64,000 nucleotides of DNA from Pseudomonas fluorescens HK44 (lineage in GTDB: Bacteria > Pseudomonadota > Gammaproteobacteria > Pseudomonadales > Pseudomonadaceae). The notes under the pieces were generated by a model. The model did no database searches and had not been told where the DNA came from. It saw nothing but the letters and a program-made list of their open reading frames with translations. The DNA is taken from positions 1,543,744-1,607,743 of the forward strand of contig NZ_AFOY02000015.1 in NCBI RefSeq assembly GCF_000217955.3, in the 5' to 3' direction. Made by a program: the position numbers and the translations under genes. Positions 18,559 through 29,414 of this stretch are shown here, piece by piece (position 1 is the stretch's first letter; the number at the start of each line of letters is the position of its first letter).

Positions 18559-19497
18559 ATGAACGTGAAAATTACCCATACTCCCGAAGTCCAGGCCTTC
18601 TTCAAGGAAGTGAGCGGCTTGGGTAATGACCAAGGCAGCCCGCGCCTGAAGCAGCTGATGTTTCGGGTCGTAAATGAAATCGCGAAAATCGTCGAGGACC
18701 TGGACGTCACCGATGACGAATTTTGGGTACTGATTGACTATCTGAATCGCTTGGGGAGCAATAACGAAGCAGGCTTGTTGGTGGCAGGCCTTGGTATCGA
18801 GCACTTCCTGGACTTGCTTCAAGATGCCAAGGATGAGCAAGTTGGTCTTGTCGGTGGTACTCCGCGCACGATCGAAGGTCCTCTCTATGTGGCCGGTGCT
18901 CCGCTGTCCCAAGGACAAGCCCGGATGGATGACGGCAGTGAAGACGGTGTCGCCACTGCTTTGTTTCTGCAAGGCGTGGTGCGCGATGCCGATGGCAATC
19001 CGGTCTCGGGCGCAGTGGTTGACCTTTGGCACGCCAATACCCAAGGGGCTTACTCCTATTTCGATTCGCGCCAGTCGGAATACAACTTGCGTCGCCGTAT
19101 CGTCACCGATTCCGAAGGCCGCTACCGGGCACGCTCCATCGTACCGTCGGGCTATGGCTGCAATCCTCAGGGTCCGACCCAGGAATGCCTGGACCAGTTG
19201 GGCCGCCATGGTCAGCGGCCGGCGCATATTCATTACTTCATCTCGGCGCCAGGCCATCGCCATCTGACGACTCAGATCAATCTTTCCGGGGACAAGTACC
19301 TGTGGGATGACTTTGCCTATGCCACCCGTGATGGTCTGGTAGGTCAGGTGAACTTTGTCGAGGGTAATGCACAGGCAGAACAGCTCGGCATAGTGGGACG
19401 TCACGCTGAACTTGAATTCGACTTCCAGTTGCAAAGTGCGCCGAGCCCTGAAGCCGAACAGCGCAGCAATCGTCCAAGGGCCTTGCAAGAGGGCTGA
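18559..19497 (+). CDS. catA: Catechol 1,2-dioxygenase
   Basis: 312 residues. Intradiol cleavage of catechol to cis,cis-muconate with non-heme Fe(III). The ligands are visible: Tyr165 in TQGAYSYFD, Tyr199 in PSGYGCNPQG, His223 and His225 in RPAHIHYF. The N-terminal helical dimerisation domain is present. A GAGAGG box lies ten bases before the ATG. It follows the benC stump in the same direction, so it probably came with the ben genes; the usual catB and catC are not here. Confidence 0.95.
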   Translation: MNVKITHTPEVQAFFKEVSGLGNDQGSPRLKQLMFRVVNEIAKIVEDLDVTDDEFWVLIDYLNRLGSNNEAGLLVAGLGIEHFLDLLQDAKDEQVGLVGGTPRTIEGPLYVAGAPLSQGQARMDDGSEDGVATALFLQGVVRDADGNPVSGAVVDLWHANTQGAYSYFDSRQSEYNLRRRIVTDSEGRYRARSIVPSGYGCNPQGPTQECLDQLGRHGQRPAHIHYFISAPGHRHLTTQINLSGDKYLWDDFAYATRDGLVGQVNFVEGNAQAEQLGIVGRHAELEFDFQLQSAPSPEAEQRSNRPRALQEG

Positions 19498-19513
19498 GTC
19501 ACCTGTCTGACGG

Positions 19514-19556
19514 GGAGTTGGGCTAGCCATTAATCCGCGGCCCAGCTCCTTTCGTT
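19514..19556 (+). terminator. Probable terminator after catA
   Basis: Arms 19514-19523 and 19540-19549 (ggagttgggc with one mismatch) close a 16-base loop and are followed by TTTCGTT. Moderate strength. Confidence 0.6.
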
Positions 19557-19781
19557 CAGCTTTATTGAGGCTGGTTTAAAGCGGGTGGCTGATGCCTGGG
19601 CGGTCATCGCCCCCCCCCCTTCGAGCCACTTGTTTTTTGTTTGCCGGGTTTAACTTTCAGCAAAAAAGCAGCTTCCGCCTGTGGTGAATCGCAAGGGTAA
19701 AAGTCAGTATCAGAGATCGTAGATCGAGTCAGTCACTACACTTCTGGACTTGCCCCTTCAAAACCGGACACCAACTCCCCG

Positions 19782-20657
19782 TTAAATTGATGCCACTGCC
19801 AAGCGCCTGAACTCCCTCGGTGAACGGTAGTTCAAGGCGCTGTGCGGATGCTGCTCGTTGTAATGTTCGAAGGCAATTGCCAAGTTACGCAGCGCCGTTT
19901 CTCGATCCGGCTTGGGCATGTGCGCCACGTAATCACGCTTGATCGTCTTCACGAAGCTCTCTGCCATGCCATTACTCTGTGGGCTACGCACCGGTGTGGT
20001 CACCGGCTGCAAGCCGATCTGTCGAGCAAACAGGCGCGTCTGTTCGGCGGTGTAGGCCGAACCGTTATCGCTGAGCCACTGCACCGGCGTTGCAGGCAGT
20101 TGATCACCGAAGCGCTTCTCCACGCTTTCCAACATCAAGTCGCGGATGTCATCGCCGCTGTACCCGGTTGGGCTGGCGACCCAGCCGATGGCTTCGCGAT
20201 CACAGCAGTCCAGGGCGAAGGTCACGCTCAGTTTGGCGCCGTCCTCGCAACGGAATTCAAAGCCATCCGAGCACCAACGCGTATCGCTGGTTTGCACCGC
20301 AATACGGCCTTCGTGCCGACGCGGCACGCCGGGTTGTTTGATCCGGCGTTCAAGCAGCAGGTTGTGATCACGCATTACCCGGTAAACACGCTTCACGTTG
20401 ATCGCGGGTAGCAACTGGGTTTCACGGGCACGACGCAGCAATCCCCAGACTCGACGGTAGCCATAGCTGGGCAGTTCGCTGACCTGTTGCTGGATTTCGG
20501 CCACCAACTCAGCGTCGTTCACAGGCCTGCTTCGCCGTGTCTTGGGCGATACCGATTGCTTGATTCGAACCGTTAATTGCGAGCGCGCCACACCGAGACA
20601 TTCGCTGACCAGCTTCACTGGTCGTCCCCCGGCAACAAGGGTGAGTGCGCAATCCAT
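19782..20657 (-). CDS. IS3-family transposase OrfB
   Basis: 291 residues with an rve integrase core. The DDE triad is in [10 protein letters not shown] near residue 129, [11 protein letters not shown] near residue 193, and [18 protein letters not shown] near residue 226. HTH_21 type helix ([13 protein letters not shown]) precedes it. In IS3 elements the active enzyme is an OrfAB fusion made by -1 frameshifting; the overlap with OrfA near 20650 (cgaaaatgg) is where this would occur. The frame is intact. Confidence 0.92.
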   Translation of the reverse strand: MDCALTLVAGGRPVKLVSECLGVARSQLTVRIKQSVSPKTRRSRPVNDAELVAEIQQQVSELPSYGYRRVWGLLRRARETQLLPAINVKRVYRVMRDHNLLLERRIKQPGVPRRHEGRIAVQTSDTRWCSDGFEFRCEDGAKLSVTFALDCCDREAIGWVASPTGYSGDDIRDLMLESVEKRFGDQLPATPVQWLSDNGSAYTAEQTRLFARQIGLQPVTTPVRSPQSNGMAESFVKTIKRDYVAHMPKPDRETALRNLAIAFEHYNEQHPHSALNYRSPREFRRLAVASI

Positions 20658-20968
20658 TTTCGCGACCGGGCGATCTCCATGGCTTCTTTGAGGATTTCCG
20701 CTTCCATCGTTTTCTTGCCCAACATCCGTTGCAGTTCACGGATCTGCTTGAGCGCATCGCTCAGCTCGGAGGCCGGCACCACGGCTTCGCCCGCGCTGAC
20801 CGCCGACAGGCTGCCGTCCTGATACAGCTTGCGCCACAGGAATAACTGGTTGGCATTGATGCCGTTGCGCCGAGCGACGACCGACACACTTTGCCCTGAC
20901 TCAAGGCTCTCGCGAACCATGGCCAGCTTTTGCTCTGGACTCCAGTGGCGCCGCCGCTCCTGGCCCAA
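20615..20968 (-). CDS. IS3-family OrfA (HTH protein)
   Basis: 117 residues. A helix-turn-helix of the HTH_8/Tnp_1 type ([38 protein letters not shown]) is followed by a leucine-zipper stretch [20 protein letters not shown]. It binds the terminal repeats and supplies the N-terminal half of the OrfAB transposase. Confidence 0.9.
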   Translation of the reverse strand: MGQERRRHWSPEQKLAMVRESLESGQSVSVVARRNGINANQLFLWRKLYQDGSLSAVSAGEAVVPASELSDALKQIRELQRMLGKKTMEAEILKEAMEIARSRKWIAHSPLLPGDDQ

Positions 20969-21216
20969 AAGGCACCTTCCTCTATCTCAGCGTGGACATT
21001 CTTTTGTTGAATGGGCCTGTTCGAAGCACACCGGCGCAACGGCAAAAATCGGCCGATTCTGTTGAAAAAGTCGGATTTTTCCGCTCCCCTGAACTCAGGC
21101 ACTACCAGCAGCACCGGAGAACCTACTGGGATTAAGTAAGGGTACTCAGGCTCCGACTGCAGCGCACACCCATCATTCACAAAACTTCCTGCTTCATCGA
21201 GACAGCCCTCGCCCAC

Positions 21217-22890
21217 TCAGATTTTGAACTGCTGCACCAGGACCTCCAGACGATTGCCAATGCCATACAGATCGTCCACCGTTCTGACGCCGATCTGGGT
21301 CTGCTCCGCCACACGATCGCTCGCTCGGGCAATCTGATGCACGCTGCGGTTGATTTCTTCCGCCACACTGGTCTGTTCCTCAGCGGCGCTGGCGATATGG
21401 GCGTTCATGGTGTTAATGGTGGCAATCAGTTCAACGATGGTGCCCAGAGACTGACCCGCCTGACCGGCGTGGGCACTGGCTCCTTCGCTGGCTTCGCTGG
21501 ATTGGCGCATGGCCCCGACGGCGCCGCTGGTGGTGCGTTTCAGACGCTCGATCATTGTCTGGATTTCCTGGGTGCTGCCCTGGGTGCGGTTGGCCAGAGC
21601 ACGCACTTCATCGGCCACCACGGCAAAACCACGCCCAGCTTCACCGGCCCGGGCCGCTTCAATGGCTGCGTTGAGTGCTAGCAGGTTGGTTTGCTCTGCA
21701 ATCGAGCGGATGACATCCAGTACCGTCACGATCGCGGCCACATCATGCTGCAGACCTTGCAACGAGACGCCGCTGTTGGCCAAGTCAATCGTCAGCGCCT
21801 GGATACGCTCAATACTGCCGTTGACCACCTGCCGGGCATGTTGGGACTGCTGATTGGTTTCCAATGCCGCGTCGGAAGCACCTTGTGCACTGGTCGCCAC
21901 CTCTTGGGCCGACGACGACATTTGATTGATGGCCGCCGCCACTTGATCGGTTTCATGGCGCTGTTGCTCCATAGCGCTGCCCATCTGCTTGCTCTGATCG
22001 GCCACATGCCCCACCGCGCTGTTCAGCTGGCGGGTCATGACGGCGATCTGGCTCACAAGCCCATGGATCTTGCCCACAAAGGCGTTGAATGACTGGGCTA
22101 ACTGTCCAAGTTCATCGTTGCTGCTGACCGGCAACCGACGCGTCAGATCGCCCTCGCCAGCGGCGATTTCGTCAAGGCTGTTACGGATCAGCAACAACGG
22201 TCGCATGCTGTTGTTGACCAGCAACAACGCCAACACCCCCAGCACCGCCAACAGAACCAGGGCAATCAGCACAATGCCCACGACAAGGCTGCGCACTTGC
22301 TGGTGGATATCGCCACGCACCTGCTCAACCTGGGCTTCGATGCTGTCAAGGTTGATGGCCGTAACAACCACCATGTCCCACTTGGGCAAATAAAAGCTGT
22401 AAGCCAGTTTCGGCACCACTTTGTCGGTGTTGACCAATGCGCCAGAGTAATTGACGAAGTGACTGTCATTCTTTGCTGCAGCGACCATGTCACGGTTCAG
22501 ATAGACCCCGTTTTTGTCCTTACGCTCGCTCATATTGGTGCCCACGCCTTCGTTGCTGTCACCGCGAAACAGGCGCACCACCTGGCTGTCGTATCCAATG
22601 AAATAACCGTCTTCGCCGTATTTCATGCGCGACAATCGGGCAATGCCCAAGGCGCGCTTCGACAGATCGCCGTCCGTCCCGTTGGCGTAAAGATCCACCA
22701 CCGCCGTACGCGCAATGCTGGCGTAATCCTCAAGCCGGGAACGGCTCTCTTGCAGCAGCCGCTCACGGGTCTGCTGCACGTCCTGTTCGGCACGAGACAG
22801 CAGCGTGGTCGTAATGCAGATGCTCAGGACCAAGGCGAATAACAACACTGGCAGCAGGGTCAGCAGGAGTATTTTTTGTTTGAACGACAT
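21217..22890 (-). CDS. Methyl-accepting chemotaxis protein with Cache sensor
   Basis: 557 residues. TM1 at about 8-30, a periplasmic single-Cache domain ([26 protein letters not shown]) to about residue 190, TM2 near 200-225, a HAMP domain ([20 protein letters not shown]), and a signalling domain with [20 protein letters not shown]. Single-Cache receptors of this kind often bind small carboxylates. It has no methyltransferase-binding pentapeptide at its end. It lies beside the tricarballylate locus, so a tricarboxylic acid ligand is a reasonable guess only. Confidence 0.9.
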   Translation of the reverse strand: MSFKQKILLLTLLPVLLFALVLSICITTTLLSRAEQDVQQTRERLLQESRSRLEDYASIARTAVVDLYANGTDGDLSKRALGIARLSRMKYGEDGYFIGYDSQVVRLFRGDSNEGVGTNMSERKDKNGVYLNRDMVAAAKNDSHFVNYSGALVNTDKVVPKLAYSFYLPKWDMVVVTAINLDSIEAQVEQVRGDIHQQVRSLVVGIVLIALVLLAVLGVLALLLVNNSMRPLLLIRNSLDEIAAGEGDLTRRLPVSSNDELGQLAQSFNAFVGKIHGLVSQIAVMTRQLNSAVGHVADQSKQMGSAMEQQRHETDQVAAAINQMSSSAQEVATSAQGASDAALETNQQSQHARQVVNGSIERIQALTIDLANSGVSLQGLQHDVAAIVTVLDVIRSIAEQTNLLALNAAIEAARAGEAGRGFAVVADEVRALANRTQGSTQEIQTMIERLKRTTSGAVGAMRQSSEASEGASAHAGQAGQSLGTIVELIATINTMNAHIASAAEEQTSVAEEINRSVHQIARASDRVAEQTQIGVRTVDDLYGIGNRLEVLVQQFKI

Positions 22891-22959
22891 AACCCGATTC
22901 CTTCATCCAAGACTACAGGGCAACACCTGAAACCGGCTACCTTGGGGCGGCGAGCATCA

Positions 22960-23279
22960 AGAGCGCCTTACCAAAGGGCGATGTCGCAGGTGAAATAGAG
23001 GCGATTGGGCGTGGTCTCCTCACAACGCTTGAACACCGTGACCTGGACAAACAGCTAATCAATATCAGCGTCCGGATGGAGTAACGGATTAATGATCGCC
23101 ACCTTACTGGTTTGCGGGCAGCCACCGTCGATGCCGTCTATTTCCAACTCATGTTCCGAGCCCATCAAATTGAGCAGCTGTCCGTCACGCTATTCAATGG
23201 CAACCGGCAGATCTCAACCGAGAAATAGAGGTCCTTTGGAGATGCCACCACGCATCAATACGTAGAGAATTCGTTGCAT
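22960..23279 (-). pseudogene. Decayed PrpF/GalD-family isomerase gene
   Basis: From the ATG at 23277-23279 the minus strand reads MQRILYVLMRGGISKGPLF, stops, then LMGSEHELEIDGIDGGCPQT followed by SKVAIINPLLHPDADID, stops again, and LFVQVTVF. These are the conserved N-terminal blocks of the PrpF family (aconitate isomerase PrpF, 4-oxalomesaconate tautomerase GalD). At least three in-frame stops and the loss of the C-terminal two thirds make it a pseudogene. Its position next to tcu genes fits a former aconitate-isomerising step. Confidence 0.8.
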
Positions 23280-23470
23280 GAATACCAACCTTAGTTTAAT
23301 CATCATGGAAATTAACACTCATAAGACAATGAGTATTGGCAAATTAAATTTTCTTCAAATGCAAATATCGTTTCAATAATTCCGACCCGCGCATAAAACA
23401 TGCACACATGTCTTATCGACAGAGTGCATTACAGCCAAAACCATTTGAATTAAAGTCTTTAAATCTGTTT

Positions 23471-23511
23471 GAAAGAAAAAAACATCTGGCCCAGTCCTAC
23501 ACCCGGCCAGA
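23471..23511 (-). terminator. Terminator after the OprD-family porin gene
   Basis: Arms 23505-23511 and 23485-23491 (tctggcc) with a 13-base loop are followed on the minus strand by TGTTTTTTTC. It lies 70 bases beyond the porin stop. Confidence 0.65.
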
Positions 23512-23582
23512 CAAACACCGTACCGCGACCTCATAAAATGAACGACACTCGTCGGCGCAGCAAAGGGCTCCTAGCTGAGTTG

Positions 23583-24890
23583 CTATAGAAGCGGAATGCT
23601 ATAGCTTACTAACACCCTATTCTGATCCTGATCACGGGCGGCTTCGCTGTTGGATTTGCCGTTACGCCAACCGAACCCAACGCCTTTGAACGTTCCTGAC
23701 TGAAGAACGTAGTCCAGGCTGATATCTCTTTCCCATTCTTTCTGATTGTTGCCAGTCGTTGTCTTGATATTGTCCCCAGAGAGGTAAATGACCGAAGCTT
23801 TCAAGCCAGGGACACCCAAAGCGGCGAAGTCGTAAGCGTACTGACCGAAAGCTGTGCGCTCGCCTGCGCGGGTGAAGCTTTGGATCAAGCGATCGGTATA
23901 CAGATAAAGGCTTGCCCCACCAGCGCCCTTGTCTACCAGGCTGCCCTGATTGAGTTGAGTGAAATTACTGCCGTCCGACACACTTTGGTACCCCGCAGTA
24001 ATCGCGTGGCCACCCAGTGTGTAAATCAGCGCGGCACTCCAGGTACGGTTGTCGATTTCGCCATCACCGTTCTTGGTGTAGCCACTCACTCTGTAGCCTT
24101 TAGTACCGGAGCTGTTTTCGCCTGAGGAGTCTGTTTTGAAGTAGCGCAGGTCGGTTTTCAGGGACTGATTATCCAAGAAATTAATGGTGTGAATCAGTCC
24201 AAAAAATTGCTGGGTGTAATAGTTCTCGAGGTTGGCGTAATAATATTGAGCTGTCAGGTCTTTGGTAACTTTCCAATCGCCCCCGGCGAAGTCGAACTGG
24301 TTGCTTTCACGCGTACCGCCAGTAACGGCCAGCCCCGTCTGATCGCTCGAACCACGGCCTGTTGCATGTTCGATTCGGCCTCCCGTCAGCGTCAGATCCT
24401 TAAACTCGCTTGAGGTGATTTGACCACCTTCGAAAGCTTGTGGAAGCAGGCGTCCATCGTTGGCAACCAGAATCGGAAGTTTTGGAATCAGCGTACCGTA
24501 ACGAAGTTCGGTCTTCGACATTTTGACTTTACCGGTCAGCCCCAGCCGGCTCCACTCGTCGACGGCGCTATTGTCACTATCAGAAGGAATCATGGTGCTG
24601 CCGACATGCCGTCCTTGGCCGCTGTCCAGGGTAACACCCAGCAAACCCAGAGCATCAACGCCAAAACCGATCGTGCCATCGGTGTATCCCGACTTATAAT
24701 CCAACATGAAACCTTGCGCCCACTCTTCTGTTTTCGAAGGGGCAGCGGTGCCATCACGGTTGTCGTTATTGAAGTAGAAATTCTTCATTCCCAGCGTGGC
24801 TTTACTCTCACTTAGAAAGTCAGCATACGCTTGGGTACTCAGAGCGATACTGCTCAGCGCGAAAGTTATAGCAATTTCTCTCTTATTCAC
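23583..24890 (-). CDS. OprD-family outer-membrane porin
   Basis: 435 residues with a signal peptide ending AYA near residue 23 and then DFLSESKATLGMKNFYFNND, the OprD N-terminal strand. WAQGFMLDYKSGYTDGTIGF and TSSEFKDLTLTGGRIEHAT are typical of OprD channels, and it ends with Leu in VLVSYSIPLL as a beta barrel should. The start is GTG at 24888-24890, with GGAG about nine bases upstream. Next to tcu genes it most likely passes tricarballylate or related acids. It is similar in pattern to the opdH product at 51443 but clearly a different gene. Confidence 0.93.
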   Translation of the reverse strand: MNKREIAITFALSSIALSTQAYADFLSESKATLGMKNFYFNNDNRDGTAAPSKTEEWAQGFMLDYKSGYTDGTIGFGVDALGLLGVTLDSGQGRHVGSTMIPSDSDNSAVDEWSRLGLTGKVKMSKTELRYGTLIPKLPILVANDGRLLPQAFEGGQITSSEFKDLTLTGGRIEHATGRGSSDQTGLAVTGGTRESNQFDFAGGDWKVTKDLTAQYYYANLENYYTQQFFGLIHTINFLDNQSLKTDLRYFKTDSSGENSSGTKGYRVSGYTKNGDGEIDNRTWSAALIYTLGGHAITAGYQSVSDGSNFTQLNQGSLVDKGAGGASLYLYTDRLIQSFTRAGERTAFGQYAYDFAALGVPGLKASVIYLSGDNIKTTTGNNQKEWERDISLDYVLQSGTFKGVGFGWRNGKSNSEAARDQDQNRVLVSYSIPLL

Positions 24891-25210
24891 CTATAGCGCT
24901 CCGGTTTTTTTATTTTAATTAACATAATCAATACGAAAGATAAACAACCCGCAACAATACAAACAGAGGACTGCCAGACAGCTTTTATTTCTATAAAAAC
25001 ATGTAGCACGAGCCTTTAAATACTTAAACTTCTACTGCCACTTTTCCAGCCATTATTTAACCAACTCCAAAGCATCGCCTATCAACCCCGACAACGCCAA
25101 TCATATTAAACATACAGCTCCCTGACTAAACTGATCACTCAGCAGTAATCATTACTACTTCTACGAGCATGCTTTAGGCAGGGAAGATATTGTTCGGTCA
25201 ATATGTTTTG
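24891..25210. other. AT-rich intergenic segment
   Basis: 320 bases, visibly richer in A+T than the neighbours, between tcuC and the porin gene. It should hold the porin promoter; I see no gene or strong terminator in it. Confidence 0.5.
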
Positions 25211-26524
25211 CTAGTCGGCGGTTTGAACCAAGTCAGCCACTGACCTATTACGTTGTCGATACAAGACCATCGTTGCCGAGAACCCGCACAACGCTGCGAA
25301 CATCAACCAATATGCCGGAGACGCCTTGTCACCGGTTACCTGCACCAGAAAGGTCGACATCGCCGGGGTAAACCCACCAAAAATTGCGGTCGCCAGGCTG
25401 AAGGCCAAAGAGAAACCCACCACCCGTACATTCTGTGGCATGACTTCGGTCAACGCCGCGACCATTGCACCGTTGTACATGCCGAAGAAGAACGAGAAGT
25501 ACAGCAAAACCACCAACAATCGCTCAAAACTGGCGGCTTCAGCAAGCCAATGCATGGCCGGATACGCGGTGAAAATGCACAGCAGCGAGATCGCCAACAG
25601 CAGTGGACGACGGCCGATTCGATCTGAAATCGCGCCGCCGATGGGCAACCAAATGAAATTGCTGAGGCCCACAAACAACGTCACCACCAAGCTATCAGTG
25701 GTGCTCAAGTGCAGCACCGTTCTTCCGAACGTCGGGGTGTATACGGTGATCAGGTAAAAGGAAGTCGTGGTCATCGACGCCAACAGACCGCCCGCCAGCA
25801 CTGTGCGCCAGTTGTCCCGCATGGAGCGGAACACTTCGGCAGTACTTGGGTGATGCGCGCGAGCCTTGAACGCTTCGGTTTCCTGCAACGAACGACGAAT
25901 GATGAAAATGAACGGGATGATCACGCAGCCGATGAAGAACGGAATGCGCCAGCCCCACGCAGCTATCTCGGTTGCATCCAGATAGGCGTTGATCCCATAG
26001 CCCAACGCCGCCGCAAGGATGATCGCGATCTGTTGGCTGGCCGATTGCCAACTGGTGTAGAAACCAGTACGGCCCGGCGTTGCGATCTCGGCCAGATAAA
26101 CCGACACACCGCCCAGCTCCGCACCTGCCGAGAAGCCCTGAAGCAATCGACCCAACAGTACCAGAATCGGTGCTGCGACTCCGATGCTGGCGTACCCTGG
26201 CACCAACGCGATCAGTACCGTGCCGCATGCCATGATCGACAGCGTCACAATCAAACCCTTGCGACGCCCCACCTTGTCGATGTAGGCGCCGAGTATGATC
26301 GCACCCAATGGACGCATCAGAAAACCCGAACCGAATACGGCGAAGGTCATCATGAGCGAGGCGAACTCACTGCTTGCAGGGAAGAACGTCTGGGATATGT
26401 AGGTTGCATAGAACCCGAACAGAAAGAAGTCGAACTGTTCGAGAAAGTTGCCGCTGGTAACCCTTATGATAGCGCCGAATTTTGACGTCCGGGATCGGGT
26501 GACTTCCGTTTTTATTTTGGTCAT
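25211..26524 (-). CDS. tcuC: MFS transporter, tricarballylate/citrate:proton symporter type
   Basis: 437 residues, twelve predicted membrane segments. The metabolite:H+ symporter signatures are present: [20 protein letters not shown] with GRRKGL near residue 80, [17 protein letters not shown] near residue 131, and DRIGRRPLL in the second half. It lies directly after tcuB in the same direction, with 47 bases between, as tcuC does in Salmonella. The substrate is inferred from this context. Confidence 0.88.
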   Translation of the reverse strand: MTKIKTEVTRSRTSKFGAIIRVTSGNFLEQFDFFLFGFYATYISQTFFPASSEFASLMMTFAVFGSGFLMRPLGAIILGAYIDKVGRRKGLIVTLSIMACGTVLIALVPGYASIGVAAPILVLLGRLLQGFSAGAELGGVSVYLAEIATPGRTGFYTSWQSASQQIAIILAAALGYGINAYLDATEIAAWGWRIPFFIGCVIIPFIFIIRRSLQETEAFKARAHHPSTAEVFRSMRDNWRTVLAGGLLASMTTTSFYLITVYTPTFGRTVLHLSTTDSLVVTLFVGLSNFIWLPIGGAISDRIGRRPLLLAISLLCIFTAYPAMHWLAEAASFERLLVVLLYFSFFFGMYNGAMVAALTEVMPQNVRVVGFSLAFSLATAIFGGFTPAMSTFLVQVTGDKASPAYWLMFAALCGFSATMVLYRQRNRSVADLVQTAD

Positions 26525-26571
26525 GGTTACGTTGATACTCGATTTTATTATTGGAATAGAGGTCGTGACGG

Positions 26572-27729
26572 TCAGTCACTGCCGGCGTTGATCGGGTTGG
26601 GTAGACGTTTTTCGATGGAGTACTTGAGTAGCGCGGCGCCACGGAAGATACCGTGGGCGAATTTGCTGTAGGGCATGGTCAGAAAGAACGCCATAACCAG
26701 TCCCAGGTGGATTGCCAGCAGCAGGCCCAAGGCGCTGGTCTCGCGCAAAGCGAGCAACGCCAGACCGCTGGAACTGACCAGCAACAGCAGTGCAATGAAT
26801 CCGCGATCCATGGGTTTCTGGTTCTCATCGCCCTGTTCCGGGTTGCGACGCAGATTCATCCATAGCAATCCGGCCGACCCCACCAACAGGCCGGCACCAC
26901 CGAAGATTCCGAGCATCACCGGCAGACTGAAGATGGGGTATGGGGCAGACCAGTCGAGAAGGAAGTGATAGAGCGTGGCCACAGCCGTGGCAGCGAAGCA
27001 CAGCATGAAGCCGTAGAAGGTGAAGTGGTGGAAGCGACGGCGCCATAGAGTGAATTTGTCATCGTCGTTGTTGCAGCCTTCTCCGTGGCCGCCATCCAGA
27101 TACTTGAGCTGTGCGACATTGGCTGTGGCTTCCAGGGCGGCAGAGGTTTTCAGTGGTAGCGGCGCGTCGACAGGTGAGACGTTACGCCAGAAGCGTCGTA
27201 CTCCGATTGTCAGGGCCAGTACCGCAAAGCCGAACACTGCGCCAAACATCAGGGCCAGTGTGTTGTGCGGGAAAACACTGTAGAAATTGCCACCCGGTAT
27301 GGCCGTGAACAGGTTACCCATAACCATCAGGGTCAAGCACAGAAACAATGCCAACCCGCCGCCTGAAGCCAGAGCCAGGGTTAGGCCGTTACGTTGGTAA
27401 AGCTTACCCAACGGCTGCGGCCAAACGTATTCGACGTAAGTGTTCAGACGCACCTTGGCCATTGCTTTAGGCACATTGACTGCAAACTCATGGGGCGCTG
27501 CGTACTGGCACGCCGAGAGGCAAGCGCCGCAGTTGTGGCATAGGTTCGCCAGGTAATGGATGTCCGCCTGCGTGAACTCCAGACGCCGAGTCATGGCCGG
27601 AAACACCGCGCAGAAGCCTTCGCAATAGCGACAGGCATTGCAGATAGTCATCTGCCGCTCAACTTCACTTTCCTCCAGATTAAGGACAGGGATCAGTTGG
27701 CTGGACGCTTGGGGATCAAACAGTTGCAT
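26572..27729 (-). CDS. tcuB: Tricarballylate utilisation protein TcuB (membrane Fe-S electron carrier)
   Basis: 385 residues. The N-terminus has two ferredoxin-type clusters, [15 protein letters not shown] near residue 30 and [19 protein letters not shown] near residue 63, followed by about six membrane helices with histidines that could ligate heme ([23 protein letters not shown]). TcuB re-oxidises the flavin of TcuA and passes electrons to the quinone pool. The start overlaps the end of tcuA by 14 bases, which points to translational coupling. Confidence 0.92.
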   Translation of the reverse strand: MQLFDPQASSQLIPVLNLEESEVERQMTICNACRYCEGFCAVFPAMTRRLEFTQADIHYLANLCHNCGACLSACQYAAPHEFAVNVPKAMAKVRLNTYVEYVWPQPLGKLYQRNGLTLALASGGGLALFLCLTLMVMGNLFTAIPGGNFYSVFPHNTLALMFGAVFGFAVLALTIGVRRFWRNVSPVDAPLPLKTSAALEATANVAQLKYLDGGHGEGCNNDDDKFTLWRRRFHHFTFYGFMLCFAATAVATLYHFLLDWSAPYPIFSLPVMLGIFGGAGLLVGSAGLLWMNLRRNPEQGDENQKPMDRGFIALLLLVSSSGLALLALRETSALGLLLAIHLGLVMAFFLTMPYSKFAHGIFRGAALLKYSIEKRLPNPINAGSD

Positions 27730-29170
27730 GTCGAGATTCCGATATCACAGTAGAAGGGCCGAAACCCACCGAGGCCGCCGCCTGAACGCCAGCGATACGC
27801 CCGAAAGCGGTGCCTATGGCCATGCCGATGCCGGCGGTGTACCCCTTGCCCAGCACGTTACCCGCCATCATTTCTCCGGCGACAAACAGATTCGGACTGG
27901 CTTTACCTTTGAAGTGCACAGCAGCAGTTTCGTCGGTGGCCAAGCCCAGGTAGGTGAAGGTCACACCAGGTTTAAGCGGATAGCCATAAAACGGCGGATT
28001 GACCAAAGGCCGTGCCCAGTGTGTCTTGGCCGGTGTCAGGCCTTCGGTGTGGCAGTCGTCCAGGGCGGTGTGGTCGAAAGTCCCGACCTTACAGGCACCG
28101 TTGTAGCTTTCGATGGTTTGCATGAACTGCGTTTCTGGCAAATCCAAAAGACGCGCGAGCTCTTGCAGTGAGTTGGCCTTGGTCCCAGGGAAAACCGGCG
28201 GCATGAAGCGGCCGATCGCCTGCTGGTCGATGATCGAATACGCCTGCTGGTTGGGTTGCCCAGCCACCAACCGACCCCAGATCGCATAGCGCTTGGGCCA
28301 GAAATCTTCGCCTTCGTCGTAGAAACGCTCGCCGTCGCGGTTGACCACCACGCCCAGCGACACGCAGTCGATGCGGGTGCAGATCCCACCGTCGTAAAGC
28401 GGCGCCCGGGCATCGATGGCGACCATGTGCGCCTGTGTCGGATCGCCTATGACGTCAGCGCCGAGATCCAGCATGCGGCGCAGCAACACCCCGGTATTGA
28501 AACGCGTGCCACGGATCAGAAAATTATCCGACGGCCATTCGCCGCGTTCGTTTTGGCCCCAGGCCTCGCGCAGCCATTCACGGTTGGATTCGAAGCCACC
28601 AGCTGCCAGCACGCAAGAGCGGGCTTCGACGCGTTCGGCAGGCAGATGCTGTCCGTCGACCTCGCGCTCGCCGATGTGTGCGGCGACAAATTTTCCATCG
28701 CTCAGCTCGATATCGGTTACTTGAGCGTTGTAGTGAATCTTGACGCCTAGGCGTTCAGCGCTGCGAAAGTACGCATTGACCAGCGCCTTGCCTCCGCCCA
28801 TGAAGAACGCATTGGTGCGCGCTACATGCAGCGCGCCGGACAGCGGCGGCTGGAAATGCACGCCGTGGGATCGCATCCAGTCGCGACACGAGGAAGAGGC
28901 GCGAATGGCAATGCGTGCCAATTTTTCATTGGTGATGCCGCCGGTAACTTTGAGCAAGTCCTGCCAATATTCTTCTTCCGGATACGCGTCGACCAGCACA
29001 TCCTGCGGCGCATCATGCATGCAGCGTAGGTTGCGTGTGTGTTGTGAGTTACCGCCGCGCCAGGCCTTTGGCGAGCCTTCCAGCAACATCACGCTGGCAC
29101 CGGCTTCTCGCGCCATCAGCGCCGCGCACAAGGCCGCGTTACCGCCACCTATTACCAAAACATCGACCAT
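27716..29170 (-). CDS. tcuA: FAD-dependent tricarballylate dehydrogenase
   Basis: 484 residues. The dinucleotide-binding motif [17 protein letters not shown] opens the protein, then [15 protein letters not shown] near residue 39. A fumarate-reductase-like FAD domain follows with [13 protein letters not shown] near residue 185 and a C-terminal [20 protein letters not shown]. It oxidises tricarballylate to cis-aconitate. First gene of tcuA-tcuB-tcuC, 244 bases after tcuR. Confidence 0.93.
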   Translation of the reverse strand: MVDVLVIGGGNAALCAALMAREAGASVMLLEGSPKAWRGGNSQHTRNLRCMHDAPQDVLVDAYPEEEYWQDLLKVTGGITNEKLARIAIRASSSCRDWMRSHGVHFQPPLSGALHVARTNAFFMGGGKALVNAYFRSAERLGVKIHYNAQVTDIELSDGKFVAAHIGEREVDGQHLPAERVEARSCVLAAGGFESNREWLREAWGQNERGEWPSDNFLIRGTRFNTGVLLRRMLDLGADVIGDPTQAHMVAIDARAPLYDGGICTRIDCVSLGVVVNRDGERFYDEGEDFWPKRYAIWGRLVAGQPNQQAYSIIDQQAIGRFMPPVFPGTKANSLQELARLLDLPETQFMQTIESYNGACKVGTFDHTALDDCHTEGLTPAKTHWARPLVNPPFYGYPLKPGVTFTYLGLATDETAAVHFKGKASPNLFVAGEMMAGNVLGKGYTAGIGMAIGTAFGRIAGVQAAASVGFGPSTVISESRHATV

Positions 29171-29276
29171 CGTCTCTCCTCAATTCGCAAGCAGACGGGA
29201 ACGAGTTGCTGCTGGCGAGTGGGCGAACAGTAGTGCGACGTTCAAGGGGGCGAAAGGCGAGTTTGTACATGGGGGC

Positions 29277-29291
29277 TTTAGTTTTACTAAA
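29277..29291. promoter_or_regulatory. Candidate LysR-type operator upstream of tcuA
   Basis: The dyad TTTAGTTTTACTAAA has the T-N11-A form of LysR sites and lies about 107 bases before the tcuA start and 124 bases after the end of tcuR. It is a candidate for TcuR binding. Confidence 0.5.
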
Positions 29292-29414
29292 GGGGGGCGA
29301 AGTGAGCTTTCTTCGGTCAGCGGCCCCCTTGATCGCAACGGTATGCGAGGCGACCAACTGGTGAGTGGGCGGCATTGCCTGTAAGGCATACGTCCGCCGA
29401 TAGTGTTCTAAGTC

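Larger units (their letters stand above)
19745..21020 (-). mobile_element. IS3-family insertion sequence (IS2-like group)
   Basis: Two overlapping frames, orfA (20615-20968) and orfB (19782-20657), with the IS3 arrangement. An imperfect terminal inverted repeat can be read: GCCCCTTCAAAACCGGACAC near 19752 and, on the other strand at the right end, GCCCATTCAACAAAAG with GTCCAC. The exact ends are approximate and a target duplication was not established. It lies downstream of catA. Confidence 0.8.

Noticed and set aside
19609-19621. Run of about ten C after catA
   Set aside because: Simple homopolymer, no structure around it; possibly variable in length but not a feature.
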